A stretch of DNA of 64,000 nucleotides from Loripinus fragilis (GCA_964019695.1 OZ026514.1:8494751-8558750), one strand, 5' to 3'; shown: positions 53,600 to 64,000, counted from the first letter of the stretch. Notes: generated by a model not told the origin, from the sequence alone. Made by a program: numbers and translations.

Positions 53600-54485
53600 T
53601 GGCTAATTACAGTAATGGGATATCAACATTGATTTACGTATAAACTGATTTTCTAATGTTTTACTGTCCACCCTTCCACTTTGTTTGCTTCAATGACCAA
53701 ATTTAGTTTGGATGGTTTCAAAACTAAGTTCTAATGGCAGACAGCTGACTAGATGCGCAGACGGACCTGCATCTTAGATTTCGTTGGATATGTCACATAG
53801 TTTTCTGGATTATATTTTCTTTGGAATTAATATGGACTCGATACTATTAGTACTCAGCAAGTTACATGTAACTTGGAACTGCGATTCTATATTTGCATCT
53901 GCAAACCTCCACCTGCAAAGGTGATTGGTTATCATTTTTGCTGGCTTTGAACTTGGGATGAATTTTGAAAGTCGTTGAATTTCTTTGACTGCATGCACAT
54001 TAACAGCCACACTCATACACTCTCTTTACAACAATTTGAATTAATTATGAGAAAGCAAAGGCCAAAAGTTTTGAACTCCATCAACCACTTAAACCTCAGA
54101 GGAATATGGTTAATTTGGACGTATACTTATTTCATTTCAATCTGAAATTGCAAGGGTAAATTAAAATCATTCTGAATTTAACAGGTAATCCTAAAATTTA
54201 AGTGATAAATAATTAGCCTCCAGTAAGCTATTTACCACTGAGTCTTCAGTAGTTCTCACAAATTTTACAGTCAACACACTGAAATTTCAGTAATTTTTGT
54301 ATTTCAATGACCATTTGTTTTGAGAAAATAATTGAAATAACTCCCTCGTCCATAGTTGCAAATATAACATTGGCCGTAAAGTAGAAAAAGCGTGTAACTG
54401 CCATTGTCGCAGAAACAAGTTGGCCAAGAATCCCTTTAACTTTTTGTCCAAAGAATAAAATTAAAGTATCGTGGAAACCGGAAGA
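53600..54485. other. Non-coding stretch
   Basis: A 99-codon minus frame (54246-54545) overlaps a repeat-like segment (gaacacagcgcttcagattt..gggccc) that recurs inverted at 54915-55015. I do not call a gene. Confidence 0.4.
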
Positions 54486-54724
54486 CATTGTGGCACTTTT
54501 ATCACATGAACACAGCGCTTCAGATTTACTGTGGGCCCGGGCCATTGTCCCATGATTTCAAAATATGGCCCACCACTTTCCAAGGCCATGGGCACACGGA
54601 CAAATCCGTTTTAGCTGTTAAAAAGTCTTACTTTAATAAAGAAATATTCATCACTAAGCGTCTACCAAGTCCACAAAACAGAAAGTATGTTATTTGAAAT
54701 GTGTCAATACACGTCAATGTGTCT

Positions 54725-54870
54725 GTGACAAATTGTGCGTAAAATTGTGATTATTTTCTTAACCATCAGTTTAAACATTTGTTTTGGGTGCTCAAAAGAT
54801 ATGTTTTACAAAGACATAAGAAAAATAATTTTAAGTTTCACACTCTTATATGGGGTCCTGACTCCTGGGT
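54725..54870 (+). mobile_element. Hairpin MITE family B, copy 6 (one arm lost)
   Basis: ttttcttaaccatcagttta, then tttgttttgggtgctcaaaa, but the second arm is deleted and the sequence resumes at atatgttttacaaagacata. Confidence 0.65.
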
Positions 54871-55146
54871 AAAGCATACTACCAGATGTCAAATTTGTAA
54901 GATAGTCTTATATGATTTGGGCCCATCATTTCAGAAAATGACCCGCCATTTTTTGCTGCATGGGTCACTCTGGCCCACCAATCTTGAAAAAAATCTGAAG
55001 CTCTGTGAACAGTTTCTTAGCTTCAGCCTTCCATATGTTGATGGAGGTCTGTTATGCCTGCTCTGTCTTCTAAACTGTCCTGTAGAGTACTAGTATAATG
55101 TACAGTTAGGAAAGAAGATATTCTTGAAAAGAAGTCAAGGATCTCA

Positions 55147-55310
55147 TGTAGTGCCACTGTAGTGTAGTGGATTAACCACTCCCCTAGTAAACCAGAGGCC
55201 ACATATTCGATCCCAGCTTCTCCAGTCTGACAAGATTATATACTGTGGCCCTGTCATCAGATGACCTTGACTGATCGTGGGACGCAATTTAACATATATA
55301 CAAGGATATC
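55147..55310 (+). repeat. Second tRNA-like SINE family, copy 1
   Basis: tagtgtagtggattaaccac (A-box-like), then tattcgatcccagcttctcc (B-box-like), then cagtctgacaagattatata, cgtgggacgcaatttaac. Copy 2 at 63113-63280 shares this order. Confidence 0.6.
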
Positions 55311-55319
55311 GGGACCAAT

Positions 55320-55940
55320 AGCGGGCACAAAGAAGGAGCTTGCAGCCATCTTAGTTGTGTCCAAACTTGAAGGAATCTGTATCCGTACCAAAGAAAGATG
55401 GAATTATGAAAAACAAATTTTCATTTCCATTTTGTTCCATGGATGTTAGCTTTCTTCTAAGTTCCCCTTGTCATTTACTGCCGAATTGTTTTGAATTATC
55501 ACCAATTGCTGGAAATCTGTCTAGAGGCAATAGATGGCTTTGAACACAACCAAGACTGGTACCGTTCGGCAATAGATTATTTTCAAATTTTTGGATGCTG
55601 TCAACCATTTTTCCAATAGAATTCAGCGAAGATTTGTTTTTCCAGATGTCTTCATTAAAGGTATGTTTAGCTAAATGCCTGCTGCAAGTAGCAAACACTA
55701 GAAGAATAGGTTGTTTTATACTTCTAAATGGAGAATGTTTTCATTTGCCCTGTCTTCTATTTATAATAGAAAAGTAATACAGCATTAGACAATGATTGGC
55801 TTCCCCTGAAAAAACACTTCCTTTCTTGACCAGTTTTTGTTGCCTGTGGCAGGCTTAGGACTTTGTGTAATTCATAGCCAACAACATAATGCTTTTCAAC
55901 AAAAGTGGTTAATCATTTTCTTCCATGAAAATAATTGCAT
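55320..55940. other. Non-coding stretch, nothing recognised
   Basis: Overlapping frames on both strands up to 75 codons. No domain and no splice-bounded exon. Confidence 0.35.
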
Positions 55941-55944
55941 GTTT

Positions 55945-56005
55945 CAATGAGACACTTCCAATAAGCTCCACACCATTATGGAGCCCATTTGAAGTGTTTT
56001 ATTGA
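55945..56005. repeat. Hairpin related to the family B companion stem
   Basis: gtttcaatgagacacttcca, then ataagctccaca..tatggagcccat, then ttgaagtgttttattgagac. Confidence 0.6.
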
Positions 56006-56031
56006 GACAGGCATACCAAGTTTCTACAGCA

Positions 56032-56240
56032 TACAGTAAAACCTGCGTAAAACGGCCACTCCAAAATAGACAAACAAAGATATTTATGGCAAATGGTAGC
56101 TTAATGAAGGTCAAAAGTATTGCAGAATGCTCCCCTTGGAGCATTCTGCAATACTTTTGACATGCATTAAGCGATAATTGGTCTTGAAAACCAATTTTCG
56201 GTGTTCTTGAGAGTGGCCGTTTTACACAGGTTTTACTGTA
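56032..56240. mobile_element. Mariner-like MITE (family C), copy 2
   Basis: TACAGTAAAACCTGCGTAAA at the left, inverse at the right with few mismatches over about 30 bp, and TA at both edges. The central hairpin is tattgcagaatgctcc / ggagcattctgcaata. Confidence 0.88.
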
Positions 56241-56486
56241 TATGGGCCAGCACATGAGATTTTGAGCATAACTGAAACCACACAGACAAGTTTTGCCAGA
56301 GCCCACACTTCTATTACATGTAACATATGCAGGGAGACGATGTTTCATGCCAGCAATAAGAGATCTAGCCCCAAAAGATAGCTGCACACGCTTCTGTAAA
56401 GAATGACCACATAAGAAAAATACCATTATCTCATGGGCTAGCTCAAGTACTGGGTCGGATGCTCCTCTTCTTCAGCTATGTCATTT

Positions 56487-56728
56487 GGGCCTCGACGTGA
56501 GAAAACCTGTTTTCAGGGTTACCGGCCAGGTCATACCCAAACCACCCTGCTCAGCTACAGAGAATAGAAAGTTACAATTTCACTCTAGCAAGTTTAGGTA
56601 TGATACTTTCCAAAATGCGAAAAACAACGGTGCTGATCAGACTGGGGATGTGCAGGCTGGTCTGCAGGCTGGTCTGTGCCTTTGTTGTTCGCAAACCACT
56701 GAAGACAGGTTTTCTCGGGTGGAGGCCC
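56487..56728 (+). mobile_element. MITE family G, best copy
   Basis: gggcctcgacgtgagaaaac at the left and the inverse of tttctcgggtggaggccc at the right. attt flanks both sides. Inside, gtgcaggctggtctg is directly duplicated. Confidence 0.85.
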
Positions 56729-57099
56729 ATTTAATGTTTAATAAATTTGTACATTGTATTGAAAATGTTGGCAGTCACAAAAAGATGTTTACTGCATAAT
56801 ACAGCTTTGAAGACTTTGTGGCCAGACACTGTTCAAAATATGGACAAATTGCCTTTTTTTGGTATTGGCCATATTTTTAGACTGATAAAAATGGCAAAGG
56901 GCATTATAAAACATGCCTCACCACAAGCCATAAAAAAGACTGCTGAACACTCCATGCTAACAAAGGTGTGAACAACTTTCACTTGTCCTTTTCATAAATG
57001 TGACTCCTTTGATAAAGTAAATCTGATCAATGATGTACATTGTATTGGCTTTGTATTTACTATGAATTTTAAAAAAAAAATATGTAAATGAAAACTTTA

Positions 57100-57275
57100 T
57101 TTCGGTAAATGTTGTAAAATTTCGAACGCCTGTTAACTGCTTAAAAGGACATGACAAACAGCACAGACCCAGACCAGTGTCTGCGCTGTTTGCTATTAAT
57201 GAGAAGCATTTTATAAAACCAACATTTTATTTGAGAACAGAAAGAGAGTGTTCAAAATTTTAGAACATTTACTAC
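57100..57275. mobile_element. TGTTCAAAA-type MITE
   Basis: aaaatttcgaacgcctgtta at the left, agtgttcaaaattttagaac at the right. The central caaacagcacagacccagac / gtctgcgctgtttgc forms the hairpin. Confidence 0.65.
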
Positions 57276-57384
57276 TATTGCAAATTTTGTCAGCTGTAGT
57301 TGTGACAGTAAATTGAATATGATCTTCTAGACACGATAGAATAGTGTTTAAAACTGAGGGAGTTAAGGAGATTTTGTACTTATT

Positions 57385-58631
57385 CACGGCCTCCAATCAC
57401 TGCCTCCTTCTCCAAAAAGAGCAGAACGTAAAGGGAGGCGAAGGCCCTTCCGGGAAGCAGGCAGTGGGCATAAACATAATATACTTATCCAATCTATATC
57501 AAACTTGCATGTATGATACGAATGAATAAACGCTTTTCTTAACTGAATTATTCTGATCACAAACATTGCTATATGTACCTCTCTTATAATATACATGTAT
57601 ATACCTCTAGCAAGCTCATGACGTTCTGGGTTAAACAAACAACACAATGGGAGAATAAGCGAAACGCTTTTGTTTCCTTTATAATGCGTGTACGGACATT
57701 ATCAGATTCGCAATAATTAAGTTAACATCTTTTGAGACTGCTCTTATACACGAGTTGTTATATCAGTTATATGATGGTTAGGTTTGGTTTGAATTCCTCT
57801 TTTTTCTGCGTCTTAAGTCTTTCGCACCATCAGTAATTGTTGCTCTTAGTCAAAGCTTGAGAGGGGGTGGGTATAAAACAGAGGTTCGACCCAGTCTGAG
57901 ATTTTGATAATCCTTTTCCCAAGAACTTAGGGAGAAATACACAAGTATCACTAATCTGTGAGCATTACATGATTCCAATGAGAAAAAAAGTGAACCACAC
58001 ATTACGTTGGTGGTGGCATTTAAAGCAAAGTAATTTCGATTTATTTAAATGGTTTGAAATATTCATACATGCAAGTTTGATATAGATTGGATAAGTATAT
58101 TATTTAAAATAAGCAAAATCAATGCAAATTTTGATATCATCGCCGCCTGCTCCTCCTCTCCCAGCCTCCTTCTCCGGCCCTTCGCCTCCTGCTCCTAAAG
58201 AAATTTAGCTCTAAATCACTCAATTATCATTGAAATATCTCGAAAAATTGCATTTGGGACAACATGGGTGTGGAGGGGCCTCGGTAGTATGAATAAGGGT
58301 CCAAACGCTACTATACGTTTGGTTAGAAGGCAAAATCATGCGGGAACCACCGTTTCTTGGACAACTGTGCAACGGGAGAAAAGCTCTCACGCTTACAAAC
58401 TAAGTTCAAATGTGCAAACAGCATGCTCTACGGATAGCTTGAACAATTGCCCGAAGCATAGCATTCTTAGATTTTCGAGTTTTGTGCTGAAAATTTACTT
58501 ATGATTGAAAATGTGTCAACACAACTTACCGTGTTCCATTGTTTATGCCCACTGCCTGCTTCCCGGAAGGGCCTTCGCCTCCCTTTACGTTCTGCTCTTT
58601 TTGGAGAAGGAGGCAGTGATTGGAGGCCGTG
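57385..58631. mobile_element. Foldback/TIR element with TTATT duplication
   Basis: Ends CACGGCCTCCAATCACTGCC and its exact inverse. About 95 bp at each end pair with little or no mismatch. TTATT flanks at 57380-57384 and 58632-58636. The left arm continues without a break to 57520 (aatatacttatccaatctat...). Its partner on the right lies at 58066-58106, separated from the end by 430 bp with extra GC-rich cctcc/cttcgcctcc DNA (58140-58200). No transposase. Confidence 0.88.
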
Positions 58632-58639
58632 TTATTCCT

Positions 58640-59055
58640 GAATTCAGCTTCTCTGGATTATATTTGCACTGAAACTATTCATGATTTTATAGCCATACTG
58701 CAGTTTTAAGAGCTGAATTTCTAAGGCTCAAGCTTTTTGGAAAGAACTTTCACTATTCTTATCTGACATGCTTTGATCCATTACTTTTCAAGTTTTGATT
58801 TGTTGGACAATAGAGGTCATCTTGATCAAGTCCAGAATTGCACACACACTGTTGTCCCAGACCTTTGAGCCATGCCAATCTATTTTCATAGTATAGGGAC
58901 ATTCAAGGGGGCAAGATTTTTAGGGGGACATTCTGTTTTGGTCATTGAACATAATTCATTTCCTTATTTGATTTCTCCCATAAATTTCAAGTTGGAGTAT
59001 TAAACAGTAAAAAAATGATGCTGAAACTTCAGTCAACCAACCAAGAAACAGCATG
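58640..59055. other. Non-coding stretch, nothing recognised
   Basis: No element ends and no exon-like sequence. Confidence 0.35.
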
Positions 59056-59059
59056 GACC

Positions 59060-59194
59060 TTCGATATTTCGCAGAAAACTCAGAGCCTGATGCTTCGAGG
59101 TCTGCCCAATCAGTCCCGCTTGATGACTGATTCTTCTGCGAGTCAGATTCACCAGACTTTTTTTAAATGATCTCAGCATCGTCTGTTGCGCCAT
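59060..59194 (-). CDS. Speculative first exon with mitochondrial-presequence-like N-terminus
   Basis: From the minus-strand ATG at 59194: MAQQTMLRSFKKSLVNLTRR RISHQAGLIGQTSK. This is rich in Arg/Lys/Ser/Gln with almost no acidic residues for 40 codons, as in mitochondrial targeting peptides. The possible donor (aag/gtccat near 59058) is weak, and no second exon was found. It may be chance. Confidence 0.2.
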
Positions 59195-59299
59195 GATTTC
59201 AAATCTCGGGACAATATTAATGATAACAACCGAGTATACCAAATGCGATATGCGGTTACTATGGAAGCAGCATCTTAAACTCCCCAACAGTTGTGTAGC

Positions 59300-60180
59300 G
59301 GTCTTTCTTCCTAAAGATATTGAGGAGACACGGGTGTCTGGGAGTTTGATACAATTGGGACGTTATTGATAAAACTAGCTATTATAATTAGCCACTCGAA
59401 ACCTGTGATACGTTTTGAAAGTGCAACTTCACTGTTGAGGAACCTTACAGTTTTTTTTTTGAGTTGTGTTATCGAGGACGCTTTGATTATTTAATTTGTT
59501 GGGTGTCATTTGGATTGAAAATGCGCCAAAATGCAGGATTTTGTGCGCCAGGGAAAACCCTGATCAGCTATTGGCCTTGCAGTCTGATCAACTTACTGCA
59601 TAGTTGTTCACTGCTTGGAGTGTAATTCCTTGTTGGGCAAGTTTAAAAAAAATGTGACCAAAGTGTGACATTGGGGTTCAAAAATAAACATTATGTCAGA
59701 GCTTTCTTTTTTGTAGCATAAGTTTCCTTATATCCTGAATTTTGACAAATTTTAAGGTTTTTGTAAATAGTATTTATAGTTTTCGTTTATCAACCTCTTG
59801 CTTAAGATTATTAAGAGATTTTTTACCAAAACTTATCTATTCTATTCAAGGTCATAAAAACATCAAGTAAATGATTAAGTCCTGAAATTTTGACCTAATA
59901 TGATGAAACGGATATTATAAACCATGTTTGGCATCAAAACTGCTGTGTTTAAAACATGTTTGTGAAATTAATGATACTTTTTATAAAGTTTGGCGAGGAT
60001 TTTCCAGCACCTAGAGCTAAAAGTTTTTAAATCTTAGATATTAAAGCCCACATTAAAAGAAAACTCATTGATTTGCAGACGTTAGGATCTATAGAAGAAG
60101 AAAACATTAGCCTTTTTGGGTCTGGATGTCTAGCTTTCTAATGCTGGACATTATAAAAATACTGTGTTATGAAAGAAAAT
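59300..60180. other. Non-coding stretch, nothing recognised
   Basis: It holds one diverged gatcag hairpin-like pair (ccctgatcagctattgg / gcagtctgatcaac, 59568-59592). Otherwise AT-rich without frames. Confidence 0.4.
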
Positions 60181-62179
60181 GTTACACTCCTGACATTCAT
60201 TGCTACTTATTTATTTCAAAGATAAAATATCATTTCTTCTGTTACCAAGCAACTGCTTAAAATGATCTCATATGATTTGGGGTTTTCATATGACACCCAA
60301 ATGACATACAGGTGGTGGTTACCACTATTAAAGCCATTTTAATGGTTGGGTCAGAAAATATTTACCAGAAGAAGAATTCACCCATTATTCTTCAGCTGTT
60401 ATGAGAAAATAAGGTGACACAGCATGATTTAAATGCTATAAAATGTTGTTTATGAACTGCTTTAAAAGACCAAAAATGAACAATAAAGTTCAGAAAAAGC
60501 AGTCTGAAGTAACACAAGTATAAAACTATCTGAATTGTTACACCCCTGACCAGTACAAGTATGTTGATATAGACAGTCTATATTTCATACATACTATATA
60601 TTTCTGAAATATCAGGCTCATTTTGGTAACAAATAGTGTGATGGTATACTATTTTTCACAGCATTATATAGTGCTTTTGATGAAGGTTGATTATATAACT
60701 GCTGTTTATCTTGAAATTCTCAGATCATCAGCACTAAAAAGCTTGTTTTAATAGAATATTCAATCAAAATGTAGAGCCTCCCTACTACTTAGAACATTTT
60801 GTACACTTTTAGTTTAAAATATACCGTAAAAAAATACTGCTAAAGGATTTTAACAAACAAAAACAGACTTCAAACTATCAAATGAACAAAATTGAAAATT
60901 GTTACACTCCTGACATGAAAAGACAGAAGTATTTATCTTGATTCATGAACTGTTCTCATCACTTTACATGACAGTCAGTCTCATATGATGATATTCTCTA
61001 TTTTGTCGTCTCAACTAGATTAGTTTTTACCTTTTCCCTATATATTTCTTTACTCTTTCTGAAGCAGATTTCTTGGTTCCTTGGTCTTGAGCCGAGAAAA
61101 TCCCCTAACCCCTTAAGTTTTCTCATGATTTCCTGATACAAGAAAGTTTTATAACTGGCTTTCCTATTTCTAATTGATGCTGAGGTCATTGATTGAAAGG
61201 CCACTTAGATTAGAAGGGTTAGCAAAGATATATCTCTATTACACATAAAAATGTCAGGAGTGTAACAATTTGTATACATCATCATTATCAACATGTAAAT
61301 ACATTATTAAGAATTTTTTATCATTATTTGATGGTTTCATTTGTAAGGCAAAGGAATAATCTCATGGTGAAAAAAACACTGACCACTATCTTTCTATTTA
61401 TGCATATTTTTTTTATACCTACAAAATGGCTATTATATTAAAAATTGGCTTTTTTACAAAAAATAACTGGCATTTTTTGTTATAGAAGGAAAGAAACAAG
61501 TTTCCACTGCTAGGACAATGTCTGCATTATCATAATATTTGGTTGCATTGAGCTTAAATCATGTATTTCATCACCTACACTGAAGAACATGCAACAAAAT
61601 TACAGGTGTTACACTCCTGACATCACAAATCAGGCTCTGTGAGGAAATTCAATCCTCTAATGCAGCAAGTAAATTTTGCTGATTATCTGGAGTGGGGATG
61701 TGTTCCTGGAAAACTGAAAAATATAGGTATTGGGCAGCATACAGAAAGATGGTGAGAAGGTAAACACAATGTGTTACACTCCTGACATCAGTGGGTTGTT
61801 AAATTTGAAGAAACGCATACCCATGTGAAGTGAAGTTAGGATCAAAATCCGAGTTTCAGTTGATGTTGCACATGTCTGTTTGTGGTGTGCCAAAGTTACA
61901 TATATGTAGCATGTATAGTCAACTTGTAGCAGTTAATATTGGAAGAAGCATTGTTTTTTTACCTCATGTAAATTTTGAAGGGCATGTCTCCAAAATGACA
62001 TGTTATATCAATAGGTAGATTATATAAAGAACCCTGCTTTATGTATTTTATCTACAACATGTCAATTTATGATATACAAAAGCCTAAACTGGTATTATAT
62101 CACTATGTTTACTAATATATTCCTTAGAACATTCACATGGTGAAAAAATGTCACACAAAAAGCGTTACACTCCTGACAT
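60181..62179. promoter_or_regulatory. Array of a 16-mer motif, GTTACACTCCTGACAT (7 sites)
   Basis: Exact copies at 60181-60196, 60901-60916, 61251-61266 (inverted), 61608-61623, 61773-61788 and 62164-62179. A two-mismatch copy (gttacacccctgacca) is at 60537-60552. Start-to-start steps are 356, 364, 350, 357, 165 and 391. The DNA between sites does not align from interval to interval by eye, so this is not an ordinary satellite. The motif is a partial dyad (TGTtA......TgACA, counting one flanking base). Function unknown. A cluster of protein-binding sites is the simplest reading. Confidence 0.6.
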
Positions 62180-62184
62180 TTTGG

Positions 62185-62830
62185 GGTGGTTTTAATGACA
62201 TATCTTTTTTATTTGTCATTTGATTTATTTCAAATTTGACAACAAATAAATGGGTATTAAAACACACCTTTGAGGGATAAATTTAAATAAAGATATTCCA
62301 TATTAAGAACTTGGGGATAAAAAAATTGAACGGTCACATTTTTTTTAAACTTGCCCTGTTGTATCCAGAATTTCAAGATTCTGGTGAGTATAAGAACTTT
62401 GAAGGGGAGTAGACTTGTTGAATAATGAGCGGGTAACCAGCAAATGGTTCAAGTTCATGTTCGTCTGCATATCTGCACAGTCAGATCAGAGTCTTTAACT
62501 CTAAGTTTCCGCATGAAGAAACGTTTGATCATTGGCTACTCATAGACCACCCATGGAAGACTCAGTCTGATCAGACTGCACTGATCATGCAGACTGCACA
62601 GGCTGATCTGAATCTAAGATAGTCGCACATGCCAACCTGTACCTTTTGCTGTGTCCCGGCTCAATTAAGGATTTATATTTTGTTAGTGTTTTTCGAAGAA
62701 ATTTTTTATTGGAAGGGAAACTGTGCCATGTTCGACGTTAAAATAATGTGGAATTGCTGTGGAATTGCTGTTAAAGCCAGGGACAAGCACAAACAATTTT
62801 GCACCAAAGCTAAACTTTGAAATTTAATTA
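62185..62830. other. Mostly non-coding; GATCAG-type repeat at 62460-62620
   Basis: 62440-62625 carries gcacagtcagatcagagtct and cagtctgatcagactgcactgatcat..gctgatctgaatct, another member of the hairpin repeats. A 63-codon plus frame at 62629 has no recognised feature. Confidence 0.45.
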
Positions 62831-62835
62831 TGCTA

Positions 62836-63010
62836 AGGCCAAATAAAAAAACAACAACAACCTGTGTTTAGGGTAACTTGACCCTACCTAAATTTACTGG
62901 TAAAATGCCTTTCAAATTGCAGAAAGTAAAGTAAGAAAAGAGCAAAGATCAGGAAAAAAAATAACTAAAAAAAAAAGTGTGCCTACCCTACCTAAATTTT
63001 CCAGACCCGT
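62836..63010. mobile_element. MITE related to 51908-52150, right end eroded
   Basis: aaggccaaataaaaaaacaa, then ttgaccctacctaaatttac, then gtgtgcctaccctacctaaa. The matching right end ttatttggcctaa is missing. Confidence 0.65.
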
Positions 63011-63112
63011 TTACATGAAGAGCTAAAACTTAGCTTTGGCAGGATGCTGATAATAGAGCCTGAAGGCAGGTAACAGTACTTGAGACAATTTATTTGGAGG
63101 TACAAAATATAT

Positions 63113-63280
63113 TATTGAGCTGCCATGGTGTAGTACCTTGTACTTAAAGAGGTCCCTAGTTTGATCCCTGGCTCCTCCAGTCTGTAGGATGAGACTCTAA
63201 GCCGTGGCCTCCTCCCCATATGGCCTTAGCTGTTGGTGGGACATTAAACGCATACACATATTCGGGGAGGCATATTGACT
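63113..63280 (+). repeat. Second tRNA-like SINE family, copy 2
   Basis: tgccatggtgtagtaccttg, then tagtttgatccctggctcct, then ccagtctgtaggatgagact, and ggtgggacattaaacgcata. Confidence 0.6.
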
Positions 63281-63284
63281 TGAG

Positions 63285-63850
63285 AGTGAGTGATCTTTCT
63301 TATGCTTTCGTGTCCGCTTAATATCTCCTAAACCCAAGTCAAGGTCATAGTGAGGGGTCAAAGATCAAATTTTACCTGTGATTGTTTTAGAAATGATTAA
63401 GTTCATTTCCAATTTGTAGTATGAATAAGATGACACTTTTCACTTAATTTACTCTTTGACTTTTCACGATCTCCGCTTTGAGTTTGAGAGCAACGTTTTC
63501 GTGGATTATAGATTTTCATATAGGTAGAATCATATTTGTTGAATATTATGTATTTTCCATGTACACTTTTACATCTACATGTATGTAGAAAAACATCTGA
63601 TGTATGTTTGTATCCAAGTAATTATGAGTGAAAATATTGAAACAATTTTAATTTTCCACATGTACATGTAATTCTGAAGGGATGTTTCAAAACAGATAAT
63701 AGTGTTTTTAAACCAACTGTGATTAAGCGCTATAACACGGTCATTTTCATCACCACGTTCAATGGTTTACTGAACTATTGATACACAGTCGATTGCTAAA
63801 GCCCAACATTATCCCTTTTCTCCATAATAACGCCTTTTGCATTTTGAAAT
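63285..63850. other. Non-coding stretch, nothing recognised
   Basis: tacatgta-type palindromic words (63575, 63662). No frame of note. Confidence 0.4.
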
Positions 63851-63857
63851 ATAATGT

Positions 63858-63932
63858 ATTTGAAAATATTATGGAAAGTGGAGCATTTGCTCTTTTGGAG
63901 CAAATGCTCCATTTACCATAATATTTTCAATA
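63858..63932. repeat. Long hairpin (about 33-bp arms)
   Basis: tttgaaaatattatgg, then tggagcatttgctc, a 5-base loop, then gagcaaatgctcca and accataatattttcaa. Two or three mismatches. Likely the core of a MITE extending to the window edge. Confidence 0.85.
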
Positions 63933-64000
63933 GTATTCAAATCTTTACTGAAATTTTCCTTGAATTTTTTCAATGTTGTCTAAAGATAGAAAATGATGTC

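Noticed and set aside
54246..54545. 99-codon minus frame as a membrane protein gene
   Set aside because: It overlaps a segment that recurs inverted at about 54915-55015. No splice signals or homology.
57384..57647. 87-codon minus frame
   Set aside because: It is a reading of the terminal inverted repeat and its flank.
60998..61204. Lys/Arg-rich 68-codon minus frame between array sites
   Set aside because: Composition only. Not conserved with respect to the array, and no start or splice context.
60181..62179. CRISPR-like array from the regularly spaced 16-mer
   Set aside because: Spacers of about 340 bp, one repeat inverted, eukaryotic context and no cas genes. Not a CRISPR array.

Overview
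This is a repeat-dense, AT-rich stretch of an animal nuclear genome, with no bacterial or organellar gene architecture. The mix of elements points to a bivalve mollusc: tRNA-headed SINEs with a shared central domain, CR1/L2-like, PHD-ORF1 and Tx1-like LINEs, a Gypsy LTR element, and many short inverted-repeat (MITE-like) elements with hairpin cores. The organism call is inference, not proof.

Layout. 1-3900: little beyond a decayed SINE and a degenerate minisatellite. 3906-17430: one minus-strand LINE (ORF1 with a PHD-like finger; ORF2 with APE endonuclease and reverse transcriptase), cut in two by a Gypsy LTR retrotransposon (4950-11938) with a 5-bp target duplication. The LINE also carries an intact SINE with a 15-bp duplication, a long-armed MITE and an unclassified repeat. 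The Gypsy element is itself broken by a 2-kb TIR-like insert and by loss of the integrase core. 17430-24400: unassigned DNA, then a plus-strand Tx1/L1-like LINE. 24456-27020: a second, decayed copy of the first LINE, interrupted by a TIR element. 28250-30010: an L2/CR1-like LINE split by a CAG-ended TIR element. 32063-42720: another copy of that LINE, split by a 3.1-kb and a 6.35-kb element. The 6.35-kb element has a 5-bp target duplication, inverted arms and two further insertions inside it.

43960-49588 holds the only convincing host gene: three exons on the plus strand with matching intron phases. They encode the N-terminal part of an unrecognised protein, low-complexity and rich in S/T/P/E/Q, with SUMO-consensus-like sites. 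Its introns and flanks hold members of several hairpin MITE families. Later exons were not found.

50000-64000 is non-coding apart from a speculative minus-strand first exon near 59194. Two things stand out: a foldback element at 57385-58631 with a TTATT duplication, and an array at 60181-62179 in which the 16-mer GTTACACTCCTGACAT occurs six times exactly and once with two changes. Most of the consecutive spacings are near 355 bp, one copy is inverted, and the intervening DNA is not visibly repetitive. I regard this array as the best candidate for something undescribed.

There is no operon-like logic here. The genes that work together are those inside each retroelement, and every one of these is visibly disabled by stops, frameshifts or insertions.
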